46,847 bases of DNA from Betaproteobacteria bacterium (GTDB taxonomy: Bacteria > Pseudomonadota > Gammaproteobacteria > Burkholderiales > Burkholderiaceae_D), in contig JANXTA010000119.1 in assembly GCA_025356395.1 (NCBI GenBank), forward strand, positions 1 to 46,847, written 5' to 3'. A program made the translations under genes and the position numbers. This document shows positions 25,659-33,247 of the stretch, one piece after another. Under the pieces are notes generated by a model. The model did not search any database, was not told the DNA's origin, and saw only the letters and a program-made list of their open reading frames with translations. The stretch's first letter is position 1, and each line of letters starts with the position of its first letter.

Positions 25659-25706
25659 GTGATACCGCTGGGTCCGACTCACCGTCGGGTCCAGCCGGAT
25701 ACATCC

Positions 25707-26069
25707 ATGTCCGTGTCGTTTGCCGATCGCCTGGTCATGCTCTTCATTCTGGAAGGCAGCTGGCTCTTGTGCATGCTCCAGCTCGCCGACACGCCTCTCT
25801 TTGCGGGTGCAGGGTCGAACACGGTCGCGGTGATCCTGGGTCTCGGTGCCGTGTGCCTGCCGGTCGCGCTGCTGGCGACCTCGCGAGCGGCGCATCGTGC
25901 GACGAGCATCTACCGGATCACCGGCGTCGTGGTCTTCGCCAGAGGCCTGTTGGTCAGCGCCACGTCGTCGAGCGCTTCGGCAGCCGGCGTGGTGCTAACG
26001 GGTCTCGGCCTGATCCTCGCCGTGACCGACCTGACGCGCACGCGTCGATCAACGAGATCGGATAGCTGA
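25707..26069 (+). CDS. Four-helix membrane protein C1, candidate immunity protein
   Basis: 120 residues from the ATG at 25707. A GTG at 25659, immediately after the B1 stop, is in frame and would add 16 residues; coupling makes either possible. Hydrophobic helices are at about 8-27, 33-57, 67-85 and 88-107, with a basic tail (LTRTRRSTRSDS) that should be cytoplasmic. C2 (28217) has the same size, topology and position behind its own B peptide. Small multi-helix proteins directly behind bacteriocin genes are often immunity proteins, hence the suggestion. No known family is recognised. Confidence 0.65.
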   Translation: MSVSFADRLVMLFILEGSWLLCMLQLADTPLFAGAGSNTVAVILGLGAVCLPVALLATSRAAHRATSIYRITGVVVFARGLLVSATSSSASAAGVVLTGLGLILAVTDLTRTRRSTRSDS

Positions 26070-26083
26070 CACCGCGGGAACGC

Positions 26084-26560
26084 TCAGCGCGGCAGGCGCG
26101 ACCGGCGGTGCAGCTGATGCGCCCGGAGAAAGCAAGGGGTCGCGAATAGCAGAAGGCCGAGGTCCGCTCCGATCGGCATGGCGCCGCCCGACCTGACCGC
26201 TGTGATCGACGTCGCTGCGGCAATCCCCACGAAGGCGAAGCCGAGCGTTGCCCAGCCAGCCGCCGAGAGCAGCGATCCGTGCGCAGTGGGCCGATGCCAG
26301 ACGAGCCGGGCACCGACCTGGACAAAGAAGACGGCCAACGCGAGCGCGCACACCATGACGGTCGACTGCACCCAGGTCATGCCGGCAGGCGCGGTCTCCT
26401 GGCGGATCGCCATCCACGCCGCCTTCGCGAGCACCAAGATCGTCAAGCCGAGCAACGCGGCACCAATCCCCAGCACGATGCCGCCTGTGACGAGCTCGAA
26501 CGTCCGCTGTACGACACGCGCTTCAGGAGTCGCCGGTTCGTCGGTGAAGGGGTTGCCCAT
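26084..26560 (-). CDS. Four-helix membrane protein coupled to the hydrolase
   Basis: 158 residues from the ATG at 26560 (MGNPFTDEPATPEARVVQRT). The ATG shares one base with the hydrolase stop (TGATG), so translation is coupled. Helices are at about 25-47, 58-80, 93-113 and 118-137, with a basic C-terminus. It converges with C1, 14 bases away. I do not recognise the family. It may serve the hydrolase or the peptide cassettes that surround it. Confidence 0.65.
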   Translation of the reverse strand: MGNPFTDEPATPEARVVQRTFELVTGGIVLGIGAALLGLTILVLAKAAWMAIRQETAPAGMTWVQSTVMVCALALAVFFVQVGARLVWHRPTAHGSLLSAAGWATLGFAFVGIAAATSITAVRSGGAMPIGADLGLLLFATPCFLRAHQLHRRSRLPR

Positions 26561-27642
26561 CAGCGCGGCACTGCGACCCGCGGAGCCGCGTTCAGCAATG
26601 CGTCGAGATCCTTCGTCCACCACCTGGCAACGAACGTCGTGCCGTGTCCCGCCGTCTGGTCGCTGGCCGGGATCAGCAGAAGACGACCGTTCTTCACGCG
26701 CTTGATTTCGCGATCGAGCGTGCCCAGCTCGGGCGGATTGCGTTCATCGTCGGCGGAGTTGATCGACAACAGCGTCGCCTGGATAAGGTCGAGGCCGGCC
26801 GACGGGTCGTAGTCGTGCGACGAGGCCCACTGGTAGAGCACGTCGTTGGCGTCGGCCGTGAAAGGTGCCGCGAGCCGCTGGTCGACCAGCGCATCCGCTT
26901 TCTCGGCGGTCGGTGCGATCCGTTGCAGGGCCTGGTTGCCGCCAGCCGTCGCGAACGCGAAGAAGACCGATGCGAACTGCGCACTGCGCGGCTGCTTCGT
27001 GTAGTTGCCGTTCATCCAGTCGGGATCGGTGCGGATCGAGTCCACGATGAGTCGTCTCAGCATCCAGTTGCGCCCCGACATCGGCGACGGCAACGACGCC
27101 ATCGGCACGGCGATGTCCATGAAGCCCGGCTGCCGCGTCGCGTAGATCCACGTCTCCATGCCGCCCATCGAGTTGCCCAGCACGAGCCGCAGGTGCTTCA
27201 CGCCGAGATGCTCGGTCAGCAGCCGATGATCCGCGTCGACGAGGTCGTCGTAGTCGTACTTCGGGAAGGCGGTGCGCAGGCCGTCCGACGGCTTGCTCGA
27301 CTTCCCGTGACCGATCGCGTCCGGCAGGATCACGTAGTAGCGACTCGCATCGAGCGGCTGCCCCGGACCGAACAGTTCGCCCGCGAACTGCGGCGCCAGC
27401 ATCACCGCCCCGGACTGCGCCGTGCCATGCAGGATCAGCACGGGCTCGCCCTTCGGATCGCCGATGGTCGTGTAGTGGATCTTCAGTTCGGGCAGGACTT
27501 CGCCGGTGTGGAAGGGGAAGTCCCTGACGATCCAGTCGCCCTCCTGCACCGGTGGCAGGTCGGCGGCCAAGGCTTTCGCAGCGATCGTCGCGAGCACTGC
27601 GGTGCGCACGATCACGCAAGACCCCACTTCCCTCAGCTTCAT
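26560..27642 (-). CDS. Exported alpha/beta hydrolase, MetX-like fold
   Basis: 360 residues from the ATG at 27642, chosen because it begins a signal peptide (MKLREVGSCVIVRTAVLATI, then AAKALAAD). The alpha/beta fold is complete: oxyanion region LILHGTAQSG, nucleophile Ser158 in GNSMGGME, an acid at 298-299 (SADDERNPP) and His333 in QTAGHGTT. The GNSMGG elbow is close to homoserine acetyltransferase-like enzymes, but this one is periplasmic. A longer frame to 27861 runs antisense to peptide A2 and is not credible. It lies between the two peptide cassettes on the opposite strand and diverges from A2. Confidence 0.85.
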   Translation of the reverse strand: MKLREVGSCVIVRTAVLATIAAKALAADLPPVQEGDWIVRDFPFHTGEVLPELKIHYTTIGDPKGEPVLILHGTAQSGAVMLAPQFAGELFGPGQPLDASRYYVILPDAIGHGKSSKPSDGLRTAFPKYDYDDLVDADHRLLTEHLGVKHLRLVLGNSMGGMETWIYATRQPGFMDIAVPMASLPSPMSGRNWMLRRLIVDSIRTDPDWMNGNYTKQPRSAQFASVFFAFATAGGNQALQRIAPTAEKADALVDQRLAAPFTADANDVLYQWASSHDYDPSAGLDLIQATLLSINSADDERNPPELGTLDREIKRVKNGRLLLIPASDQTAGHGTTFVARWWTKDLDALLNAAPRVAVPR

Positions 27643-27832
27643 GATCCTGCGCCGCTTCGCCGGGTGGGCCGACGCACGACTGCCTGACAAAAGCCGACTC
27701 CACAACGTTCGAATCAGGTCGCCCGACTGGGCCAGCGACGCGATCCGCGGCATCGCCGACACTGGACCTGCCGCATCGCCACTCGGGCGCTCGGCGCTTT
27801 CATCCACCGTTTGCTTCTTGAAGGAAATCATC
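27643..27832. promoter_or_regulatory. Divergent region hydrolase / peptide cassette 2
   Basis: 190 bases with divergent starts at both ends. It should hold the promoters of the hydrolase pair and of the A2-B2-C2 cassette. No operator palindrome is obvious to me. Confidence 0.35.
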
Positions 27833-27973
27833 ATGACGATCCTGTCGCACGAAATCGACATCGTAGCCGGCGGCTTCTCCGCCTACGACACCGGCGTGAC
27901 CATCGGCGCCGCCGCGCGCGCCGCGGTCGCCCTGCTCGCCGAGATGGGCAAGGACTACACGCCGACGTTGTAA
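27833..27973 (+). CDS. Double-glycine leader peptide A2 (two-peptide bacteriocin-like precursor)
   Basis: A 46-residue peptide with GAAGGAAA eight bases before the ATG. The leader MTILSHEIDIVAGG (14 residues) ends in Gly-Gly. The 32-residue mature part is FSAYDTGVTIG, then an alanine-rich helix AAARAAVALLAEMGK, then DYTPTL. The GVTIG segment (21-25) is a GxxxG motif, typical of class IIb bacteriocins. It is the intact counterpart of the broken A1. The spacing to B2 is 40 bases, so both should be on one transcript. Confidence 0.72.
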   Translation: MTILSHEIDIVAGGFSAYDTGVTIGAAARAAVALLAEMGKDYTPTL

Positions 27974-28013
27974 CGCCATCGATCGATCGACTTCAACCAT
28001 TCAGGGGATATCC

Positions 28014-28172
28014 ATGCAAGAACTTTCGCTCGTAGATTGTGAACAGGCCGGTGGCGGACTCGTGCCGCTGGTGATCGGTGCCATCGCCGCCGCCAACGCC
28101 ATCATCAACAACTCCGGATCGCTCTACGATTTCTTCTCCGGTGTCTTCGACGGATACGGCGACATCCGTTGA
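28014..28172 (+). CDS. Double-glycine leader peptide B2 (two-peptide bacteriocin-like precursor)
   Basis: A 52-residue peptide preceded by AGGGGATATCC. The leader MQELSLVDCEQAGG has the same 14-residue length as those of A2 and B1 and ends in Gly-Gly. The mature 38 residues open with a hydrophobic stretch (LVPLVIGAIAAANAII) and end with SGSLYDFFSGVFDGYGDIR. GVFDG (43-47) is the GxxxG motif, aligned with GFFDG of B1. The conserved aromatic tail FDGYG is a family signature for later searches. The leader also carries one cysteine. Confidence 0.73.
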   Translation: MQELSLVDCEQAGGGLVPLVIGAIAAANAIINNSGSLYDFFSGVFDGYGDIR

Positions 28173-28216
28173 CCATCCGCGGCTCGCTCGCGAGCCGCGT
28201 TTCGCGGGCCCATTCG

Positions 28217-28543
28217 ATGCGTCGTCCCCTGCCCCTGATCGTGCTTTACGAAACCGCCTTGTTGATTGGCGTGTTGCATTTCGGCACGACCGACGTCGGC
28301 AAGGGCATCTCGTCCGTGGCCGCGGCGATCGTGCTGGCGGCCGGGAGTCTGGCTGTCCTCGTCGCGCTGGCCGGCTGGATCGGACAACGAGCCGCAACGG
28401 TTGCGATGCTCGCGGTCGCCGCGTCGCTGATCGCCGCCGGCGTGCTGTCCGTGTCGGGCACCACGCCGGCGTCCGGCCTCGGACTCGCCGCGTTCGGCGT
28501 CGTATTGTCGTGCCTCCCGTGGGCACTCCGCGAACGCCGCTGA
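28217..28543 (+). CDS. Four-helix membrane protein C2, candidate immunity protein
   Basis: 108 residues from the ATG at 28217; a TTG at 28169, overlapping the B2 stop as TTGA, would add 16 residues. The 48-base distance between coupled start and internal ATG is the same as in C1, so the arrangement is conserved. Helices are at about 5-22, 30-52, 56-76 and 82-104, and the C-terminus ends in basic residues (LRERR). Sequence identity to C1 is low, but size, topology, composition and position match. Specific immunity to A2/B2 is a hypothesis. Confidence 0.65.
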   Translation: MRRPLPLIVLYETALLIGVLHFGTTDVGKGISSVAAAIVLAAGSLAVLVALAGWIGQRAATVAMLAVAASLIAAGVLSVSGTTPASGLGLAAFGVVLSCLPWALRERR

Positions 28544-28612
28544 CACCGTGCTTCGGCGTTCGCGTTGGACGCGGCGCGCGCGTCGAGGCGATCCAGCGTC
28601 TCGGGTGTCGGG

Positions 28613-28825
28613 CTACTTGCGCTTGCTGCCGAACACGAGCAGCAGCCCGCCGACCGCGATCGCCCCGACGCCGGCCCATACCGGCACGTTGATCGTCTCC
28701 TTCTTCTTCACCGACAGCTCGATGGGGCCGATCTTGGCGGCGGTCGTGTCCTTGGTGTAGCTGAACCCGCCGTAGAGCAGGCCGAGTGCGCCGGCGACGA
28801 TCAACACGATGCCAACGATTTTCAT
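28613..28825 (-). CDS. Small two-helix membrane protein (DUF3185-like)
   Basis: 70 residues with AAGGAA before the ATG. Two hydrophobic helices (residues 2-22 and 48-65) flank a middle segment TTAAKIGPIELSVKKKETIN. The pattern resembles short DUF3185-type membrane proteins common in proteobacteria; function is unknown. It converges with C2 and is probably not part of the peptide cassette. Confidence 0.7.
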   Translation of the reverse strand: MKIVGIVLIVAGALGLLYGGFSYTKDTTAAKIGPIELSVKKKETINVPVWAGVGAIAVGGLLLVFGSKRK

Positions 28826-29092
28826 GGAGTTCCTTGGGTGAAATGAATCGGCCGAACGTGCGCGACGGTCTTTGCAGGTTCTACTTCTGGGCGACCTGGC
28901 CAGCCTTGATCTGCTTGAACACGTCCGCCGACATTGCGACGGACATCGGCGATCGGCGAGAGCGGATGACGAGCTGGATGCCCGGGCGGCGAAGGCCGCT
29001 GAAGCAGCGAGCTCGTATTGTCAGTTGTTGCAGCTCGCCTTGCCAAGCCAACCGTTGCAGCAATCGCACGGCGCGCGTGACGAGCCGCGTGC
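28826..29092. other. Gene-poor interval with a possible 21-codon remnant
   Basis: 267 bases between two minus-strand genes. On the minus strand, 28946-28881 encodes MSVAMSADVFKQIKAGQVAQK and then a stop. The composition looks protein-like, so it may be the tail of a lost gene or a very small protein. It has no clear ribosome binding site. The rest shows nothing I can name. Confidence 0.3.
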
Positions 29093-29818
29093 CTACCGCC
29101 CCATCAGCACGCGCAGCATGCGCGCCGGATTCGCGAGGAAGTCGCGCGTCACCTGGAAGTGCTCGGTGTGCTCGTAGGCGATCGGTGCCAGCCCGTCCAC
29201 CGTGCACGCGTAGATGCACGCGTCCGGGTAGGCCATGAGGATCGGCGAATGCGTGGCGATGACGAACTGCGAATCGTCGAGCACGAGGTCGTAGATGCGC
29301 GACAGCGCGGCCAGTTTTCGTTGCGGCGACAACGCCGCTTCGGGCTCGTCGAGCAGGTAGAGGCCCTGGCCGCCGAAGCGCTTCATCATCAGCGCGAGGA
29401 AAGACTCGCCATGCGACTGCTCGTGCAGCGACCTGCCACCGTATGAGTCGCCGACGTCGAGCCTCTCGATCTCCGTCGCCACGTTGGATAAACCCTCGGC
29501 CCGCAGGAAGAACCCGTCCTTCGGCGATCGCACGCCCTTCGCGATGCGGATGAACTCGTGCAGCGGCGAATGCGATGCGCGCGTCCCGAAGTTGAAGTTC
29601 TTCGTACCGCCTTCGGCGTTGAAGCCGCAGGCCACGGCGATCGCTTCGAGCAAAGTCGACTTGCCGGTGCCGTTCTCGCCGACGAGGAAGGTCACCGTCG
29701 CGTGGAAACGCAGGACGTCGAGATGCCGGAATGCCGGCAGCGAGAAGGGATAGGTGTCGAACGACGGGATGTCGGCGCGCTTGAGGCGCAGGTCGATCAG
29801 GTATTGCCTGGCGATCAT
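29093..29818 (-). CDS. AAA family ATPase, small SMC/ABC-type
   Basis: 241 residues from the ATG at 29818. Walker A GENGTGKS is at about 47-54, the ABC-type signature is HEQSHGESFLALMMKRF, and Walker B GLYLLDEPEAALSP is followed by the His-switch TH in FVIATHSP. No coiled coil separates the two halves, so it is a compact AAA_21-type protein. Such proteins occur alone as housekeeping genes and also in some defence systems. No nuclease or partner gene is beside it here, so I do not assign a defence role. The ribosome binding site is weak. Confidence 0.85.
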   Translation of the reverse strand: MIARQYLIDLRLKRADIPSFDTYPFSLPAFRHLDVLRFHATVTFLVGENGTGKSTLLEAIAVACGFNAEGGTKNFNFGTRASHSPLHEFIRIAKGVRSPKDGFFLRAEGLSNVATEIERLDVGDSYGGRSLHEQSHGESFLALMMKRFGGQGLYLLDEPEAALSPQRKLAALSRIYDLVLDDSQFVIATHSPILMAYPDACIYACTVDGLAPIAYEHTEHFQVTRDFLANPARMLRVLMGR

Positions 29819-29864
29819 GGAATGTCGCGGAGCGCGTGACCCTCGCCGAGCGGTCTCGCGACGC

Positions 29865-30257
29865 TCATGGCGATCGCGGGTCGTCCCGCGGCACCCGGGC
29901 CAGATAGCCGGACAGCGAGCCGCCGGCGAGCGGCTTCGCCATGTTGCGGATCGTATCGACCTGGCGTCCCATGACCAGTCCCTCGCGCCTGCGCGACGCG
30001 ACGAAGCCGCAGCGCTCCCAGAAGCGTTCGCCACGCACGTTCCCCACGACGACACCGAGGCGCAGCCACGTCGCCCCATTGGCGATGGCCCATTCCTCGA
30101 GGCAATGCAACAACGCGCGGGCCGTGCCGTCGCCGTGGCTGCCGGTCGCCACGATGAACAGTCCGATGTGCCAGACACCGACCGCCAGGAGGTCCGAGAC
30201 GACATGCATCATCGCGCGGTAGCCCCCGCCTGCCGCGACCACGCCGAGGACCCACAG
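29865..30257 (-). pseudogene. GNAT acetyltransferase, C-terminal part only
   Basis: The segment contains a convincing GNAT core: HIGLFIVATGSHGDGTARAL is the acetyl-CoA loop, then WLRLGVVVGNVRGERFWERC and a C-terminal tail with MGRQVDTIRNMAKPL. The N-terminal 40-60 residues of a normal GNAT are missing. The frame runs back without a break into sequence that is a shadow of the NUDIX fragment. A short protein could start at the ATG at 30212 (115 residues), but it would lack the first strands of the fold. I read it as the 3' half of a deletion chimera. Confidence 0.65.
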
Positions 30258-30447
30258 CCTCTCCCGTCTCCTCGGCGAGTTCGCGAACGACCGCGTGCGA
30301 CGCCTCTTCCCCGGCTTCCACGCGCCCGCCCGGCAAGGCCCAGATCGCATCCCCAGCGAGGCGATGCAGCAGCACTTCATCGTCGCGAAGACAGACTGCG
30401 GCTGCGCGCAGGTTGAAGCGGTGATCATGGATGGCGAACGAAATCAT
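30253..30447 (-). pseudogene. NUDIX hydrolase, N-terminal part only
   Basis: From the ATG at 30447 the frame gives MISFAIHDHRFNLRAAAVCL and a perfect NUDIX box GRVEAGEEASHAVVRELAEE with TGE following (residues 41-63). After TGEAV the sequence becomes arginine-rich shadow, and the GNAT sequence takes over in another frame at about 30255. The second half of the NUDIX fold is missing. A deletion that fused the NUDIX 5' part to the GNAT 3' part explains both fragments. Confidence 0.7.
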
Positions 30448-30479
30448 GTCCTGTGCTTGATGTTCACAGGGTCTGTCGG

Positions 30480-32681
30480 TCAAGCCTTCAACAGCTCCTC
30501 TCCACCCCGCAGCCAGCGTTGCAGATGACGATCCACGGCCGCCGGATCATCGGCCAGCATCCCCACCGCCGCCTCGCGCGCCGCATCGACCAGCTCCTGA
30601 TCGCTCTGCAGGTCCGCGAAGCGCAGCAAAGCCTCTCCCGACTGCCGATGCCCGAGGAACTCGCCAGGACCGCGCAACTCGAGATCCTTCCGCGCGATCT
30701 CGAAGCCGTCCTGCGTCTCGCGCATCGTCTTCAAGCGCTCCTTTGCGGTCAGCGACAGCGGCGGCTGGAACAGCAGGATGCAGACCGAGTCCGCCGTGCC
30801 CCGCCCCACCCGTCCGCGCAGCTGATGCAGCTGCGCGAGGCCGAAGCGCTCGGCATGCTCGATCACCATCAGCGACGCGTTGGGCACGTCGACACCGACC
30901 TCGATCACGGTCGTCGCCACGAGCAACGCGACGCGGCAGTCGTTGAAGTCGCGCATCACCGCGGCCTTGTCGATGCCCGACAGCCGGCCGTGAACGAGCC
31001 CCACGTGGAACTCGGGCAGCGCGAGCGCCAGCGCATCGCGGGTGTCGATCGCGTTCTGCAGTTGCAGCGTCTCGGTACGTGAGGCCGAGGGGCGTCGCCC
31101 GACCGTCTTCACCTGGAGGAGAAGTCCGGCCTCGGCTGCCGCTGCATCCGGATCCTCGATCAGCGGACACACCCAGTACACCTGCCGGCCTTCCGCAAGC
31201 GCATGACGCACCCGCTCGATCACGTCGTCGCGTCGGGAAGCTTCGATCAGCTTCGTCACGATCGGCCGGCGCCCCGGCGGCAGCATGTCGATGGTCGACA
31301 CCTCGAGGTCCGCGAAGTAGGTCATCGCGAGCGTCCGCGGGATCGGCGTCGCGCTCATCATCAATTGATGGGGTTCGCGATGAAACTTCGCAGTGGCATC
31401 GCGCGCCTTGAAGCGCAATGCGAGCCGCTGGCCGACCCCGAAGCGATGCTGCTCGTCGACGATCGCGAGCCCGAGGCGTTCGAAGCGCACGTCGTCCTGG
31501 ATCAACGCGTGCGTGCCGATCGCGAGCCGCGCGATCCCGCTCTCGATCGCGTCGCGCGCCGCGGCCTTCTGCTTCTTCTTCAGGCTGCCGGTCAGCCACG
31601 CGACCGGCACGTCGAGCGCCGCTATCCACTCGGCGAGCTTGTGGAAATGCTGTTCGGCGAGGATCTCGGTGGGCGCCATCAGCACCGCCTGGTAGCCGGC
31701 GTCGATCGCATGCAGCGCCGCGACCGCCGCGACCACGGTCTTGCCGCTGCCGACATCGCCCTGCAGCAGCCGCTGCATCGGATGCGGTCGTGTCAGGTCA
31801 GCCTCGATCTCGCGCACCACGCGCGTCTGCGCGGTCGTGAGCGTGAACGGCAACTGTTCGAGGAAGCGCGCGACCAGCGTGCCCTTCGTCTTCAACACCG
31901 GTGCGGTCCGCGCCCGTCGTGCCGCATGTGCCTTCGCGAGCGAGAGCTGCTGTGCGAGCAACTCGTCGAACTTGATCCGCTGCCAGGCCGGATGCGAGCG
32001 CGCGGCCAGCGACTCCTGCGACACGTTCGGCGGCGGGTTGTGGATCAGACGGATGGCAGCGTCGATCGCGGGCAGCCGGTAGCGCGCGAGCCACGGTGCG
32101 GGCACGGTCTCGTCGAGCTTGACCGACTGCAGCGCCTTCGAGATCGCACGGCGCAACACGACCTGGCCGAGCCCGACACCGCTCGGATAGACCGGCGTCA
32201 GCCGATCCGGCAGCGGCGTGTCGTCGCGGACCACCGCGTAATGCGGGTGGATCATCTCGCGCCCGAAGACGTGACCGAAGCCACCGCCCCGTAACTCGCC
32301 CCGGATGCGCAACCGCGAACCAGGCTCGAAGTGCTTGACCTGACTGCCGTAGAAGTTGATGAAGCGCAGCGTCAGGCCGGCATCGTCGGCGTCCCTTGCA
32401 TTCGCATCGTCGACCTGCACCACCAGTTGCCGGCGCGGCCGGTACTGGATGACGTGCTCGCGGACGACGGCCTCGATCTGGACCGTCTCGCCGTCGCGCG
32501 CATCCGCCAGCGACACGATTCGCGTCTCGTCCTCGTAGCGCATCGGCAGGTGGAGCACGCAGTCGAGCTCGTCGTGCAGTCCGATGCGGGCCAGCCGACC
32601 GGCGAGCGCCTCGCTCCACGAGGCGACCTTCGCCTTGAATGGCTCGACCGCCGCTGGCGCCTTCGCGGCTCGACTCGGCAT
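30480..32681 (-). CDS. recG: ATP-dependent DNA helicase RecG
   Basis: A 733-residue superfamily 2 helicase that remodels stalled replication forks and Holliday junctions. The N-terminal wedge/OB domain (about 1-200) carries HLPMRYEDETRI. Walker A GDVGSGKT is at 308-315 and the DEQH box at 412-415 (VDEQHRFGVGQR). The motif MSATPIPRTLAMT and motif VI region HQLRGRVGRG are intact. Length and order are normal. It is located 22 bases after ridA on the same strand. The oxyR-recG proximity of many betaproteobacteria appears here with about 18 kb between them. Confidence 0.97.
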   Translation of the reverse strand: MPSRAAKAPAAVEPFKAKVASWSEALAGRLARIGLHDELDCVLHLPMRYEDETRIVSLADARDGETVQIEAVVREHVIQYRPRRQLVVQVDDANARDADDAGLTLRFINFYGSQVKHFEPGSRLRIRGELRGGGFGHVFGREMIHPHYAVVRDDTPLPDRLTPVYPSGVGLGQVVLRRAISKALQSVKLDETVPAPWLARYRLPAIDAAIRLIHNPPPNVSQESLAARSHPAWQRIKFDELLAQQLSLAKAHAARRARTAPVLKTKGTLVARFLEQLPFTLTTAQTRVVREIEADLTRPHPMQRLLQGDVGSGKTVVAAVAALHAIDAGYQAVLMAPTEILAEQHFHKLAEWIAALDVPVAWLTGSLKKKQKAAARDAIESGIARLAIGTHALIQDDVRFERLGLAIVDEQHRFGVGQRLALRFKARDATAKFHREPHQLMMSATPIPRTLAMTYFADLEVSTIDMLPPGRRPIVTKLIEASRRDDVIERVRHALAEGRQVYWVCPLIEDPDAAAAEAGLLLQVKTVGRRPSASRTETLQLQNAIDTRDALALALPEFHVGLVHGRLSGIDKAAVMRDFNDCRVALLVATTVIEVGVDVPNASLMVIEHAERFGLAQLHQLRGRVGRGTADSVCILLFQPPLSLTAKERLKTMRETQDGFEIARKDLELRGPGEFLGHRQSGEALLRFADLQSDQELVDAAREAAVGMLADDPAAVDRHLQRWLRGGEELLKA

Positions 32682-32702
32682 GCCGCGTGGGCCAACGATC
32701 GA

Positions 32703-33107
32703 TCAGGCCGCGAACACGCCTTCGATCTCGAAGGTTCCGCCGAGCGGCAACGCGGCGACGCCGATCGTCGTGCGTGCGGGGAAGGGCTCGGGCACGAGCT
32801 CCTTCATGATCGCGTTGACGGTCGCGAACTGCGACAGGTCCGTCAGGTACAGGGTCAGCTTGATCGCGTTGCCGAGGGTCCCACCCGCTTCTTCGGCGAC
32901 CGCCGCGAGGTTGGCGAAGGCCTGGCGTACTTCGGCTTCGAATCCGCCGGTGACCATCTTGCCGGTCGCAGGATCGAGCCCGAGCTGGCCCGACGAATAG
33001 ATCACGTTACCCTCGCCGGCGGGGAACATGTGCGCGACGCGGATCGCTTGCGAATACGGTCCGACGGCGGCAGGCGCCTTGTCGGTCTTGATGACGGTGA
33101 TGGTCAT
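32703..33107 (-). CDS. RidA family enamine/imine deaminase
   Basis: 134 residues from the ATG at 33107. The family motifs PAAVGPYSQAI, NVIYSSGQLGLDP and the catalytic arginine Arg112 in FPARTTIGVAALP are present. RidA proteins hydrolyse reactive 2-aminoacrylate and similar enamines in the cytosol. The start 13 codons further upstream has no better signal and adds non-conserved residues. It is transcribed towards recG. Confidence 0.93.
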   Translation of the reverse strand: MTITVIKTDKAPAAVGPYSQAIRVAHMFPAGEGNVIYSSGQLGLDPATGKMVTGGFEAEVRQAFANLAAVAEEAGGTLGNAIKLTLYLTDLSQFATVNAIMKELVPEPFPARTTIGVAALPLGGTFEIEGVFAA

Positions 33108-33229
33108 GAAAGGCCTGGTGAAGAGAGAGGAAAAGGCGGACGGCATGGCCGCGATCGCGAAACGAATCGAGCGTCGGGACCGGCATTCAGCGCATCCGCG
33201 AGTTTAGCCGACCGTCCCCTGGAAACGAC

Positions 33230-33247
33230 ATTGACCGATTGGTCAAT
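33230..33247. promoter_or_regulatory. ATTGACC-N4-GGTCAAT palindrome, TetR-type operator candidate
   Basis: A perfect 7-base inverted repeat with spacer GATT lies between divergent ridA and the permease gene. The TTGACCxxxxGGTCAA form is common among TetR/AcrR operators. No TetR gene is in the window, so the regulator would be encoded elsewhere. The remaining 33108-33438 interval shows no gene or riboswitch that I can recognise. Confidence 0.5.

Noticed and set aside
27642-27861. N-terminal extension of the MetX-like hydrolase
   Set aside because: It would run antisense to peptide A2 and remove the signal peptide from the N-terminus.
29093-29818. Possible anti-phage defence system around the small AAA ATPase
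   Set aside because: No nuclease, TOPRIM, reverse transcriptase or other effector is adjacent; the neighbours are a decayed NUDIX/GNAT pair and recG.
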